A program made the translations under genes and the position numbers. This document shows positions 22,682-34,417 of a stretch of 64,000 nt of DNA, one piece after another. This stretch comes from Rhynchopus sp. YZ270_cl-10 (taxonomy: Eukaryota > Euglenozoa > Diplonemea > Diplonemida > Diplonemidae), in NCBI GenBank assembly GCA_964035575.1, contig OZ037839.1, positions 1,935,220 through 1,999,219 on the forward strand. The letters run 5' to 3'. The notes below the pieces were generated by a model. It saw nothing but the letters and a program-made list of their open reading frames with translations, ran no database searches and had not been told where the DNA came from. The number at the start of each line of letters is the position of its first letter. Within the stretch, counting starts at the first letter, position 1.

Positions 22682-22758
22682 TGTGCTTTTTTTCATCCGG
22701 CTGGCTGGCATCGTACGTGGGTCAGTCGGAGTTGCCTGCACTAAAAGCTTCACTTTTT
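22682..22758 (+). repeat. R3 interspersed repeat (copy 2)
   Basis: TTCATCCGGCTGGCTGGCAT, CGTGGGTCAGTCGGAG and TTGCCTGCACTAAAAGCTTC. An R2 copy follows about 275 bases downstream, the same order as at 33308-33757. Confidence 0.55.
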
Positions 22759-23033
22759 CCCCGCTTAGGCGGTATTCACTAGGGTATGTGAAGATCAATC
22801 TAGTCAGCCCTGACACAGAAGCACACCCAACAGAGGCGTGAGTGAGAGTCACACCTCTGGTGTGGGTGTCTTGAGAAACACCTAGAGAGTACAAGAACAA
22901 AACATCCCCAAAGAAAAAAACAAACACAACAAGAGCACAAAGAGTTACAGCACTTTCAAGCCTTCTCCGTTTATTTATTTTTTCCCCTTCTTTATTTTTC
23001 TCGTTTTTACGCACACTACTTTGTGAGCGTCAG

Positions 23034-23172
23034 GTGTCACGTCGTTCACTCACCCAACCGTGCTCCGCAACACCACCACCCCAACAGGTGAGAGATAGTA
23101 TGTGTGGAAGCGTCAACGCATCAAAACAACTACAAGAAATAGGGGGTGAGAGGGGAACGAAGTGACACTTTT
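23034..23172 (+). ncRNA. Structured repeat R2 (copy 2)
   Basis: Full-length copy. The terminal GTGTCAC/GTGACAC and GTCGTTC/GAACGAA blocks pair, and an inner CTCACCC/GGGTGAG pair extends the stem. GCGTCAACGC forms an internal hairpin. The element ends in TTTT. Confidence 0.55.
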
Positions 23173-23795
23173 GTTTTTTTTTTTTTTTATTTATTTTGGG
23201 TTGACTTCTCTACATCCTCAACTCCCTAAAATACCCGTTCTCGGGAATGAACCCATTTTCAAAAAATGGGTCTTAACGACATATGGGAATTTAGGGAGTT
23301 GAGCGGGGTTTTCTCCATTTTTTTCTCTCTCTTTTTTTGTTCAAGGTGACTAAGCACGAGAGGCTTAGGGTCATCTTATAAACTTTTTTTTTTCTCTCTT
23401 TTTTTTTTCTTTCCTTTTTGACATATTGTCGAATATTCGTTGGGAGGTTTTTTTTTTTTGAGTGAGAGTTTTTGCTCAAAGAAAGAGGATACAGAGAAAG
23501 AGAAAAAAAAACATTTTTTTTTTCCGTGTCATCTTTTTTGAGCTTTTTTTTTGCTCTCACTTCCTTCCAGGGAGTATGCCTGCTGTCTCTGAGGCTTTTC
23601 ACTATTTTAAGAAAAGTATTTTTTTTTATTCCTCTTCTTTTTCTTTTTCTTTTACTCTTATTTTTTTTTTACGTTTTGCAAAACATGTGGCATAAAAGGA
23701 AAGATGGGATCATTTTTGTTGATCCCTATACCTATGCTATCAATTTCATTGATTGCATATGATGAAATACTTCTTCTTTTTTTTTTTGGCCAAGT

Positions 23796-23840
23796 GCCTG
23801 TATCCGACGATGTACGGTGAGGCGTTTGCACTTTCCAACT
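23796..23840 (+). repeat. R4 interspersed repeat (copy 2)
   Basis: GCCTGTATCCGACGATGTAC, GGTGAGGCGTTTGCACTTTC and CAACTTCTC. Confidence 0.5.
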
Positions 23841-24482
23841 TCTCTTTTTTTTTTCTTTTTTTTCTTTTTTCTTTTTTCTTTTTCCTTCTTTTTTTTCTTC
23901 TCTCCCCAACACCTTTTATTGCCTTTACTTCATCTTCTTTTTAAATCTTGGTCTTATATTTTATATTTTGCTTTTTTATACTATTCACTAATCATCCCCA
24001 TTCCTGAAAAAAAAAAAAACATTGCTGTTTATTTGCCTTTTGTCTTTACATTTTCACCTTTTTCTTATCCTTCTTTCGTTCATTTTTTCTTTTCATTTTA
24101 TTTATTCATATTTTTCTTGTCTTTTCACACTTTACCCCCCTTTTTTATTCCCCTTTCTTTTGCCCTTTCCATCCTCCTTTTTACTCGAAAGATTTAAAAT
24201 AATGTGCACGAATAAAGGTTCTACCTTTTATCACATCGTTTTTACTTCCGTTTCCCCCCCTTTTTTTCCCCCCCCTTCTCGGGATTTTATGTTGTTCTGA
24301 AAGAAAATAGTTTTCTTCAGAACACCAAAAACCTCCCACTTCATCCCCTATTTTCCCAAAAAAAGGGGGAAAAAAAATCAAAACAAAAACATACAATAAA
24401 AGAGCACAATGCAAAAGTAAAGCACTTCATAAAAAACCCTCCTTCTCTTTTGGTTGGGTGTCCACCCCCCAACCACCGGTGC

Positions 24483-24541
24483 ACCATGTACCAAAGGTAC
24501 ACTGCCGCGAGAGGGCTTTTGTATTTCAAGTCAAAAAACCC
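24483..24541 (+). repeat. R5 GTACCAAAGGTAC family (copy 2)
   Basis: Palindromic GTACCAAAGGTAC, then CGCGAGAGGG and GTATTTCAAGTCAAA. Preceded by GGGTGTCCACCC, which also precedes the copies at 26548 and 29009. Confidence 0.55.
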
Positions 24542-25324
24542 TTTTTTTTTTTTTACGCATGAGCGCAGGGCGTTCGCTATCGCCATCGTTTTTTCCTGAT
24601 CGTGGCGAAATGCCAAAAACCCCGAAATTTTCGTTTTTTTACTAGTGCTTAAAATAGGTCAAAAAAATTTTCCCCGCCGGAGAGAAGTTAGTTCGTGGGG
24701 TGAATCCCTGGTACTGAATGGTCAAAAAAAATTTGCGATTTGTGCGTGATCCCTTCCCCAGCACAAGTGATATTACAGCTGAACTTTCCTGATACTAAAA
24801 CCAGCAAAACGATGGAGAATTTCATCAATCCCCCCTCACTGAGGGTCTCTTTGTGTTGTTTAATCAAGCAGATGTACAAGAGAGAGGCATCCGTCATATG
24901 AGACTTCATCCTTATTTTGATTATTTTCAACTCTCTGCCATTGAAGATAGAGTTGACACGAGCAGTGACACCTTCTATAACAGGGGGTACGGTACACCTT
25001 CAGCAGACTGCAGGATTGAGGAGCGAGCGGGAGTGCTGGGGAAACTTCCTCTCACGGCAGGCGGGTTTGCGGATGATTTTGAGTACAGTGGACACCCCTC
25101 TGCGACCCCCCCTCCGGGGGGGTCTACAGGGTGGTGGGGAGAAATCTGTCTCTCTTTTTTTTTTTTTTTTCCCCTTTTTTTATTTATTTATTTATTTATA
25201 CAGGGTTTCGCCCCGGTGGGGCGAAGCCCTGGGGCGAAATAAAACGTCATTTTTTCAGGAAAAGATTTTTTTAACGAAAAAAAATATTTTTCGCCCCGGG
25301 GCGAACGCCCTGCATGAGCGGAAA

Positions 25325-25459
25325 GTGTCACGTCGTTCACTCACCCAACCGTGCTCCGCAACACCACCACCCAACAGGTGATTTTTAGTGTGTGTGGAAG
25401 CGTCAACGCATCAAACAACTACAAGAAGGGGGGTGAGGGAACGACAAGTGACACTTTTT
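25325..25459 (+). ncRNA. Structured repeat R2 (copy 3)
   Basis: Conserved ends GTGTCACGTCGTTCACTC and AACGACAAGTGACAC then T5; inner CTCACCC and GGGTGAG are retained. The middle block differs (GGTGATTTTTAGTG) while the GCGTCAACGC hairpin is unchanged, which suggests selection on structure or recent spread. Confidence 0.55.
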
Positions 25460-26090
25460 GTTTGGGTGTACGGCGAACGCACAGAAAGGGAATAAGATTT
25501 ATCTTACAAAACTCTTTTCTTTTTTTTTTATAGTCCTTCCCTCTCCTCCCTCCCTCCTCAATCCTACACGCCTGCACACATACACCCCCCTTCACAAAAG
25601 TAGGAGGGGGTAACAAAATAATGAGTGCGCAATACGTGTGTCGCTTTAGGCATTTCACGATTTTAGCCCATTTCAGAGAAAAGTGCTTCTGAGGAAAATT
25701 TTTTAAAAAATACAACAAACAAAAAACAAAAAACAAAAAAAAAAACGACAAAAAACACACCTCTTTGCTTTTGCTCAAGGTGGATGTGTGCCTTGTTTTT
25801 CAAAAAGGCCCTCCTGAATTTTCAGCACACAGAGAGTGTGTGTATGTGCGTTTTTTTTTACCCTCAGAGCTGAGAACATTGCGATGTTTTGTGTGTTGAA
25901 AAAGCAGTTTTTTTTTGGGTACTTTTCGAGGGAAAATTGCCCAAGTGTTTTTTTTTTGTGCTACGTGGTTGCTGTGTGTTATTTGTGTTATTCAACAATC
26001 ATTTTCATGATGTCTTTTGGGGATACTTCACTCATGAGACGCGTGAAGTATCTTTTGCTTATCGTCACCAAAACATAAAAAGCGTTTTTG

Positions 26091-26150
26091 TATAGTGGAG
26101 CTCATCCTCGGGTGTCTACACTAATACAACCAAATTTTCAAAAAAAAAAA
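26091..26150 (+). repeat. SINE-like tail R1 (copy 4)
   Basis: TATAGTGGAGCTCATCCTCG, GGTGTCTACACTAATACAAC, CAAATTTTC plus A run. Confidence 0.6.
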
Positions 26151-26547
26151 TTTAAAAAATGCAATGATAAAAACCCCCCCTCGAGTGCACGCAAAATGGC
26201 GTTTTTCTTGGTGTGTTCTATACGCCCTCCACCATTCTCAATTGATTGCTATTGCTCATGGCAAAACAAAAACAAAAAAACAAAAAAACAAAAAAAAAAA
26301 ATGCCTTTTTCAGCAAAAAATAACATAAAAAACCAGAAGCAAACCATCCTCCCTCTTTTTTACTATCTTTTTTAACTCCCCCTTTCTCAAATGCTTTTCT
26401 GTTCTCCTGAACGTAAGGTATATGAAACATTAATGTTCTTCACTCCTTCACTCCAAACCCAACTCCCAAAAAAAAAAGGGAAAGACCGTAACCAGGTTCA
26501 CCAGGTTTTTTCTGCCATGAAATGTGATTTCCAAAGTCGGGGAGTCC

Positions 26548-26622
26548 ACCTGGTGCGGTCATTTTTTTTTGTACCAAAGGTACACATGTCACGAGAGGGA
26601 TTTTTTTGTATTTCAAGTCAAA
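26548..26622 (+). repeat. R5 GTACCAAAGGTAC family (copy 3)
   Basis: GGAGTCCACCTGGTGCGGTC precedes TGTACCAAAGGTACACATG, then CACGAGAGGG and GTATTTCAAGTCAAA. Confidence 0.55.
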
Positions 26623-27500
26623 TTTTTTTTTTGTATTGTGCGGACACACAAAAAGCCTTGTTCTCCTCTACCCACACAGAGGCTGAGTCAAACAGCCTTT
26701 TTACTGAAATAAGGAGAGCATACCGGTGTTCAGATTATTTGAAAGAATTTTTTTTTTTTTTTAGCATTTTGCTGCATTTTGCTTTGTAGCTAGGTAAAGG
26801 AGAAGGGGGAGGGAAGGGGCTGTAAGCACCTCCCCCATCTCCAGAACGACCCCTAAAAAAAAAAATCGTTTTTATTTTTTCCCCGCAAAATATTTTTTTT
26901 TGATTGAAGTTAAATCATCCAAAAAGCCATACAACGATACCGATAATCATTTCCCCCCCCATTTTTTTTCTTCTTCTTCTTCCTTTTTTTTGTTTTTTTG
27001 TTCTTTTTTTTAGGTCAGACCAAGGGGGTTTGCCTTGCCACACTCACGGAGAGGATGAAGTGTGCCGTCTGTATTTCCTCACGTTGGCCAGAGGGGTATG
27101 CGGGACTATTCTGTACTGTCCTCAGGGCGCTAAACGTCCCTGCCCCCTACTAAATGCAAAGTTAAACCCTGTTTAGGGTATTTTTAATACCGGTCTGTGC
27201 TTCCCCAGGCTGTGAAAGGTGTTTTTTGCACTCAGCATGAAACAGTGACCAACAGAGCCAGACTTTTCTCTGCTGTGTCAAACATAAAAGTGTTGATTGA
27301 ATGAATACTAACAAAATACACACTCTCCATAACAGTGCAGAACACAACTCTATCAGTCTCCATAAAGTGATCACCAAACGACCACCAAACGGTCTTGATG
27401 CTGAGTAATAAAGGCATCAATCCCGACTTCGCAAGACCCCAGCGTAGTCCACACAGAACAACACAAGCCGCCAAAGGCTTAGTTAATAACAAAAAAAAGC

Positions 27501-27562
27501 TATAGTGGAGCACACTCTAGGGTGGCTACACTAATACAACCAAGTTTTCAAAAAAAAAAAAA
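27501..27562 (+). repeat. SINE-like tail R1 (copy 5)
   Basis: TATAGTGGAGCACACTCTAG, GGTGGCTACACTAATACAAC, CAAGTTTTC and a run of 12 A. This is the closest copy to a family consensus. Confidence 0.65.
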
Positions 27563-28273
27563 TGCAACCCCCATTTCAAACTACCCCCCCTTGAAGGTCC
27601 CTTGAAGGTCCCCCCTTCTGTACCCCTTTGTCACGCCTATTGTCAGGTACACCATTCTCTCGAACCCGCCCATAACTCAACAGAGCACGACTCCTGTTGC
27701 GTCGCAAAGAGAGGGAAGGGAAGGTAACCCTTAGCTGCACTACTTTTTCTTTCCCAGCTAAAAGGTTACAATAGTAGAGAATAATTGAGTCACGCCGTGT
27801 CTTTTCTTTTTTTTCTGTAGAAAGACCAACCGTTTTTTAAAATGTCACAAATCACAAAAAAAGCTAGAACAAAAAAAAAACGTCTCCAAGCCCTTCAGGG
27901 AGGCAGACATCAACGAACCCATGATTAGGTTACAGTTTTGTGTAGACCGGTTATGTTGTGCGGGCCTGATGTGGCCTGAACTATGACTACTCTCATGTGT
28001 TTAGGATTATTCACCCACATCCCCCCGCGGGACCCCCCCTGGCTGGGGCGGTAAATATGTATAATACGCGATACGTATGATACGTGTGGGGGTAGTCACG
28101 TATTTGCCAACCCCCCGGGTGGGTTGTTTCGTAAAAAAAGTCGAGACAAAAAAAAAATATCAAAAGTTATCGACACAATAAGATCCCCCCCCTTTTTAGG
28201 TGACTGCAATGTCATGAATAACGTACCTCTCGATTGGGGGGTTTAACCATACAAAATAAAATAAAATAAAACT

Positions 28274-28342
28274 GACAGACTGGAGATTGCACAACTGTGG
28301 CAACTACACACTACTCCAACAATTTATAAAAAAAAAAAAAAG
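28274..28342 (+). repeat. SINE-like tail, variant b (copy 4)
   Basis: GGAGATTGCACAACTGTGGC, AACTACACACTACTCC, CAACAATTTATAA then A run. Confidence 0.55.
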
Positions 28343-29259
28343 AAATCTATAAAAGTCTAGCAACAGCAGCAAAAGACACTACAGCATCACCTTTTTTTTC
28401 TTCTTTCAGTTCGGAAAACTCCATCTTTCGATTGAAAATAATATCTTAATCATTTTCTTTCAATTTTTTTTTGTGATGCGCACTCAGCAGAGAGAGCTTT
28501 ATATATAGATATGCATCTACGAGAGGCATATTTATCTTTCTCAACTTTTCTTAAATGTCCACCCACCTAACAGCCCAATCTATTTCCATCCAACAGCACC
28601 CATTATCACCTATTTTTCCTTCCGCACTTTTTTTTTTAAAATTTGCGGAAGGAATGAATGAAGTGAGCCTTTTTTTGTTTTTTGGCCACTTTCTGAGAGG
28701 GTGCATGTGTGTGTGTGTGTGTCTTAACTTCGTGTATTCGCTTGAGGCATATTTCTTTTGTTCCTCCCCTGGTGCTCCGGGAAATCGGTCAACGACCTGT
28801 CAGCGCCCTGTCGATATCGACCCCCTCCGGATCATCATCCCCGTTTTTTTTTTCTCCCCCACTCCGAGCTGCTCTTCCCTCGCTAGCTTTTTTCCCAGAA
28901 TTTTTTACATTCTTTCAATGAACCACATTGTTTATTTTGACGATGTGTCCGTACACATTTTTTCAAAAAAAAACGAAATGGATGTAGGTTGGGGGTCCAC
29001 CCACGGTGCACCGGGTCATTGTACCAAAGGTACACTGTTTTATAAGAGGTCGTATTTCAAGTCAAATTTCTTCGAGAGGCATCCACATCCTTCTTGTTCC
29101 AAGAACGGGGGCGGATGTACGTTACATCCTCTACTTTACCGTTCTCCTTGAAGTGAAGGCGAACGAATTTATTTCGTGAAAAATTCAAAATGGGAAAAAA
29201 AGAATTCAGAAAAACAAAAAACTTGGCTCGAAGTTGTATTACCGACTGCTTCTTGTATA
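28343..29259. other. Spacer
   Basis: T-rich spacer with one R5 copy at 29009. The C-rich block at 28770-28880 carries open frames without recognisable domains. Confidence 0.4.
29009..29072 (+). repeat. R5 GTACCAAAGGTAC family (copy 4)
   Basis: GGGGGTCCACCC precedes GTACCAAAGGTACACTG, AAGAGG and GTATTTCAAGTCAAA. Confidence 0.55.
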
Positions 29260-29261
29260 TA

Positions 29262-30311
29262 TGGCAGCGTCCGCGAAAGACCCCCCCCTAAAGCTAACAT
29301 CCATGCTTATTGGTATTTCACTAATTAAAATTTTGGTATTTTATAAGATTTTTTTTTAAAATGAACTCAGAGTTAAGTTTCTGAGTTCATTAAAAAAAAA
29401 ATCGGTGAAAAATTCCGAGTAGGTATTAATTTAGATAGGAAAAGCTATGTCAACAGCTATGTGTCCCCTTATTTTACCTGTAAATACTAAGGATATACAA
29501 GGAAATCCTCACAAACACCCATATAACCACCCATAGAACAACACAACAGGGGGAAATGTAATCAGCAGCCAAAGCATTCGCTCAGGAGCTGAAAACCCGG
29601 CCTTTCCGAGGCCTAAAAAACTTCGCCGAGCTGCAGGTGTATGCAGGGGTTCACTGGCAGGGGGGCAAAGGGTGGGGCGCGAGGAGCTGGATGCGCGAGG
29701 TGTGTAGCTCGAAGCATATGTCCCTCCATATGCAGAAGACAACCACCAGGAGAAAAGGGGCGTCCGCCGTTTACTACTCCTGTAGTTGCATCAGCGACAC
29801 CCTCAGGAGGACAGTGACAGCGAGACGGAGGAGGAAGAGGAGGAACAGGCGGACAATTGTCTGTAACTCTTGGAGAGACTCATCACTGAGGTCAATAGGG
29901 TCACTCAAAAAAGGGGGTTTTCTGCGAGAAAGTCGACGTCGCCGCAGACGACCCGGAGCGTGAAGCTCTTTCGCGCTCTATTTAGAGTGTTCGGAGGGGA
30001 CGACAAGCCTCCACCCCCCTTTCCTACCCCCTTTTTGATAATGGGTTTAGAGACAGATATTAGTGAATTCCTTCCTATATCCTTAGTATTTACAGGTAAA
30101 ATAAGGGGACACATAGCTGTTGACATAGCTTTTCCTATCTAAATTAATACCTACTCGGAATTTTTCACCGATTTTTTTTTTAATGAACTCAGAAACTTAA
30201 CTCTGAGTTCATTTAAAAAAAAAATCTTATAAAATACCAAAATTTTAATGAGTGAAATACCAATAAGCATGGATGTTAGCTTTAGGGGGGGGTCTTTCGC
30301 GGACGCTCCCA
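29262..30311. mobile_element. TA-flanked element with about 240-bp terminal inverted repeats
   Basis: The left TIR (29262 to about 29505) and right TIR (about 30068-30311) are near-identical reverse complements beginning TGGCAGCGTCCGCGAAAG. TA lies at 29260-29261 and 30312-30313. The TIRs contain an internal inverted word TGAACTCAGAGTTAAG. The 560-base interior is GC-rich and gene-like in part: one plus frame ends with an acidic tail (EDSDSETEEEEEEQADNCL) and another is Arg-rich, but no transposase is recognisable, so it looks non-autonomous or truncated. The long TIRs are unlike the other TA elements here. Confidence 0.7.
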
Positions 30312-30543
30312 TATGCCAACATAAAGTGTTTTCCTTTTTTTTAATGTGTCGACAGTAAGGCACATTCATCTCTGCTAGTTTACAGTTTTTATGAAGATGT
30401 GTATGCAACGTGAAGCATATTTACCTCTTTCAACTTCTCTCCCCTGCCCCCCTTTTTATCAGTCTCTGCGCTGCATTTTGCAGCAAGAGACTGGTTTCTT
30501 AGCATCCATTTTTTAGATTTTATGATTTTATGAGTTTTATCTT

Positions 30544-30610
30544 TTGTGCTTTCATCCATGACTGGCATCGTATGGTGAGTGGAGGGAGGTGCCTGCATCA
30601 ATAACTATTA
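30544..30610 (+). repeat. R3 interspersed repeat (copy 3)
   Basis: TTGTGCTTTCATCCATGACT, GGCATCGTATGG and GGAGGTGCCTGCATCAATAA. Confidence 0.5.
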
Positions 30611-31937
30611 TTTTATGTGTGTTGTGCACAAAGGGCACAGTCATTCTCTACAAGCGTTTTTCACTGCCGCCTGCATCCAAGAAGGTGTCTCACGCGGCGC
30701 CCAAACCCCCCTCCCCCTCTGAAAGTGGACTCAACTCAGCACAGTGCGGCTTCGGTCCCTCATTACAGAAACTTTTGTTCTTTCCCCCACCACCCCTTCT
30801 CCCGTTTTTACGTTTTTTTTTACGTTTTTTTTTTACGTTTTATTTTCCATAAAATGCATCCCCCTTTCTCGTTCTCCTCGACGTTCTCCTGGCTCTGCAC
30901 TTTTTTTTAACCCTTGTTTCATTTCTGCGTTGATTTCCAACAGTGGTGGAAGCGTACAAACTAACAAACTCTCACCTGAATAGGCTATTTTGTTTCCCCG
31001 TTGTTTCCCCGTTGCTGTGTGGGTGACGATAGCTATTGACGCCGTATTTTTATAACTCTTTGTTTCATTTATGCTTTTAGTGATGTGTTATATATAGGAG
31101 GCCATTTTAGGTGGTGTTATGTGTTGTTGTGATTAAAAAGCAGTTGTGGGGTAGTTTCCCAAGGAGCATTTCCACTACGACTGCTTGCGTTGTGTGTTTG
31201 ACATCAGGTGTGGTTCACCCTTATTCCCCGAGGGGTCGGTCTGGGTGAAATCTGCATGGGGAAATGACAGAGATACACAGAACGATGTTCAATGATGCAA
31301 GCCCCGCTGTACGTATGCGTGCGTACAGCAAGCAGTCCTCATCTTTTTTTGTTGCGCAAAATTGCGTGTGTGTTTTGAAAAAGCAAGAGTGGTCCGAAGC
31401 ATTTTACCACAATTTGCGTGTGTATTGCGCAGCGAAAGGCATATTTCATCGTTTCACGTCTTCCTTAAGGGGTGGGAATGGCTGCACAGTGCGGTCTGCA
31501 CACAACGACGGGTTTATACTGTGTAATACATAAGGGGTCGGGTTACCCTGCACGCTTGACAGCATTCAGGGCTCCGGCCTCTTGCTTTTTCTGTTCTCCT
31601 GAAAGTATATGAAATTTATGTTTTCCTTTTTTTCATTTTTCTGAAAGAAGATGTGTGTGTGTGTTTGATAACTAGTAGGGGTAATTCTTGCTCAGAATAT
31701 GGCCCCAATGTGTGTGTGTGTGTGTGTGTACAGTTGAGGCAGACATTCTCCAATTTCGTTCTCTTTTTCTTTCATTCTCTTCTTTCTCTGGAGAGTGTTT
31801 TTCGCACACACACGCGCAGCTTTTTTAAAATTTTTTTTTAGATCCTCGTTTTTTCTATTACCCTCCCGATTGTTAGCACTTTTCAAGATTATTTTATATT
31901 CAACTTTACTCTTTTTTTTCGCAATATTTCGTTTCGT

Positions 31938-31984
31938 GCCTGCGTCCGCCGATGTACGGTGAGGCGTTTGCACTTTTCAACTTT
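31938..31984 (+). repeat. R4 interspersed repeat (copy 3)
   Basis: GTGCCTGCGTCCGCCGATGT, ACGGTGAGGCGTTTGCAC and TTTTCAAC. Confidence 0.5.
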
Positions 31985-33307
31985 TTTATAAACTTTTTTT
32001 GTTTTTCTTTTTTTGTAACCCTTTTTGAAGCCTTCATCTATGTGGAATACAGGGGATGAGCTTCTTGGGATGCCCTTCTTCCTCTCTCCCCTTTTCGGGA
32101 TACAGAGAGGACACGTGCCCCTCTTGGACCGTAACCCATCCTGTGAAGTAGTTTTACTTCAGCCAGGACAAGCTAGAGTCTAAAAATGGGGTGGGGGGCT
32201 TTTTCAGGAAATTTTTTTTTAAAAAAAACCCACATGGAGCCGTGCCTGCGTCCCCCCCCCCTGGGGACTCCCCCCCCAGGGGTCGCTTTTTGCTCTGTCA
32301 ACTTTATTTTTTTTTGGGTGCATTCACTGTACACACATAACTACTGAGATGTGTACAGGGCTTAGAACAAAACATAACTAAATAAACAAAAAATGAATTT
32401 TTTAAAGAAATCGAAAAACTTGTTGGAGTATGTAACAATAGCATTTCCCTTCTCTCTCTCTCCTCCCTTTCTTCATGCATGCAAACTCCCCGAAAGGTGA
32501 ACGTACCTTAAGGTAGAAGCATTTTTATTCTTATTTTATTTTTGGATTTTACAGATTCCCCCAAAGGGGACAACGAAGCATATTCTTTTCCAGATTTCCA
32601 CGAGAGGATTAGGTTCATCTTAAGAAAGAGTTGCCATGGTCTTATCCCTGTGTGATTTCCTTTGTTCTTTCCCCCCCCCTCTTCGTTTCCTTTTCTTTTA
32701 TTTTGAAAAACACGAAAAAAGATTCCTGAAGACCAATTGGTCATGGATCCAAAACACAAAAGCAACAACAAAACAAAAAAGCAAATAGTACATTTTTAAA
32801 GACCACCAAAACAAAAAGAGCACAAAGCAAAAACAACAACTTTCTGACAAACCCCCCTCTTCGTTTCTTACTGTTATTCCTTTCTTGCTGACTCTTTATT
32901 TGTTTTCTTTTGTCTCTGAGGACACACTCCCCCCCCAAGAACCTTCCCATTTTTCTTTTTGAAAAGACAGTATGCTTTTATAAACAACCTTTTTATTGTT
33001 TCACCCCTCTTCCCTTTTTATCGATTTCTGTTGCAATTTTTTTTCATCATCTTTTTTTTTTTGTGTGCCCTACTCACTCTCTCTCTCTCTCTCTCTCTTC
33101 CCAAGGGGAAAAAAACCCCAAAAAAACTGCTCTCCTTAAAAGTTGAAAAGATGTGTGCATCATCTTTTCAACTTACCTTCCTTCACCCCCCCTGTAAGGG
33201 CAACCGTAGGTGAAGTAAGGTATAGTACACCACGACCTAGTATGGGCAATGACAAGGGGGTATGACTAGAAAAGATGTGTGCATCATCTTTTTTTTATTT
33301 TATTTTG

Positions 33308-33360
33308 GATGGCTGGCATCGTGGGTCAGTCGGAGGTGCCTGCATTAATAACTTCCCTTT
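33308..33360 (+). repeat. R3 interspersed repeat (copy 4)
   Basis: GGATGGCTGGCATCGTGGGT, CAGTCGGAGGTGCCTGCATT and AATAACTTC. A further partial copy (GTGCTTTCATCCGATACTGG) lies at 33541-33590. Confidence 0.55.
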
Positions 33361-33617
33361 ATTTTTGAGATGTGTGTACTCTCCAGGTACGTTCATCTGA
33401 ATGAAGAACCCCCAACCCCCCTGGACCCCTGTTGTTATGTAAAAATGTATAGTAGGTTGCATTGCATTGCATTGCACTGTGTCTCACGACTTCTGCACCA
33501 GTAGTAAGGGATAGGAAGGACCAGATGCGGGTTTCTTATTGTGTGCTTTCATCCGATACTGGTATCGTCCAGTGGGCACAGTTCACTCTTTTTATTTTTT
33601 TTTGCGCACAGCGTCAG

Positions 33618-33757
33618 GTGTCACGTCGTTCACTCATCCAACCGTGCTCCGCAACACCACCACCCCAACAGGTGAGAGATAGTGTGTGTGGAAAGCGTCA
33701 ACGCATCAAAACAACTACAAGAAATAAGGGGTGAGAGGGGAACGAAGTGACACTTTT
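33618..33757 (+). ncRNA. Structured repeat R2 (copy 4)
   Basis: Almost identical to the copy at 23034. One change in the inner stem (CTCATCC against GGGTGAG) still allows a G-U pair. TTTT follows the closing stem. Confidence 0.55.
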
Positions 33758-33926
33758 GTCTTTTTAATTTTATTTCTACTTATGCTGTGGTTTCATCAAA
33801 ATCGTGTGTGGGTTTCTTTGTTTTCTTTTTTGCGATTCTCTGATCTATGGCTTGAAACAACAGGTACAGTCTGAAAATAAGCTGAGAAAAAACACCGACT
33901 AAAAAAAAAAAAAAAACGTGTACAAA

Positions 33927-33977
33927 ATAGTGGAGCACACTCCAGGTGGTTACACTAAAAACAAAGTTTTCAAAAAA
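33927..33977 (+). repeat. SINE-like tail R1 (copy 6)
   Basis: TAGTGGAGCACACTCCAGG, TGGTTACACTAAAAAC and AAAGTTTTC plus A6. Confidence 0.55.
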
Positions 33978-34067
33978 CGTACATTTGCTTACATTTTTTA
34001 TGTTCAAACCCCTCCCTCAAAAGTAAAATCGCGCCTGTGCACATGGTGCCGGAAAAATTAATTCTTA

Positions 34068-34347
34068 CTGGGGGGGGGCGAATAAGAGATGTGGCATCTC
34101 TTATTAGGCGAACGGACGAGCCAGAAATAAAAAAAATTTTTTGGGGGGAAAAAAGCAAAAAGACATTTTCGCCGGAGGCAAAAAAAATATTTTGACCACT
34201 TTTTTGCCAGACCGGGTAGACAGGGTAAAATTTCAAAAAAAAATTTCAAGATAAAACCCTGGCGCATGCAAAAAAAAAAAAAAAATACCCCCAAAATCTC
34301 AACCTGATCTCTTATTCGGCCCTGATCTCTTATTCGCCCCCCCCCAG
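34068..34347. mobile_element. TA-flanked MITE, CTGGGG family with AATAAGAGAT words
   Basis: TA at 34066-34067 and 34348-34349; ends CTGGGGGGGGGCGAATAAG and its inverse. AATAAGAGAT-type words occur twice inside each end. 280 bases, no coding capacity. Same terminus as the elements at 1537, 11028, 11760 and 44731 but different interior words. Confidence 0.75.
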
Positions 34348-34417
34348 TAACTTTACTTCAAAAAATGAAAACAAAAAAATCCGGGAAAATGCCCCCCCCC
34401 CCCCCCCCCCCCCCCCA

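Larger units (their letters stand above)
23173..25324. other. Pyrimidine-rich spacer
   Basis: Very T-rich and C/T-rich for about 1.2 kb. It contains R4 (23796) and R5 (24483) copies. At 25198-25310 a CAGGGTTTCGCCCC/GGGGCGAACGCCCTG inverted repeat encloses a GGGGCGAA-type hairpin. Long Phe/Ser-rich frames reflect composition only. Confidence 0.45.
25460..28273. other. Spacer with several retroposon fragments
   Basis: AT-rich. Holds R1 copies at 26091 and 27501 and an R5 copy at 26548. A moderately complex block at 27000-27500 has an open minus frame (27232-27513) with a hydrophobic stretch (LAACVVLCGLRWGLAKSGL); it is not recognised and ends against an R1 tail on the opposite strand. Around 28060 there are repeated ATACGCGATACGTATGATAC-like words. 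No confident gene. Confidence 0.4.
30314..34066. other. Spacer with repeat copies
   Basis: T-rich and TG-rich sequence. Contains R3 (30544, 33308), R4 (31938), R2 (33618) and R1 (33927) copies, plus TG/CA microsatellite pieces near 28700-style blocks at 31653 and 31711, and GCATTGCATTGCATTGCACT at about 33458. Around 33190 the CTGTAAGGGCAACCGTAGG word mirrors one near 3110. No credible gene. Confidence 0.4.

Noticed and set aside
23173-24300. Phe/Ser-rich ORFs suggesting membrane proteins
   Set aside because: They reflect extreme T and C/T bias; no initiation context and no pattern of helices and loops.
27640-27740. Possible tRNA on the minus strand (GGGTTCGAGA box-B-like word)
   Set aside because: No T-stem pairing, acceptor stem or box A at the right spacing.
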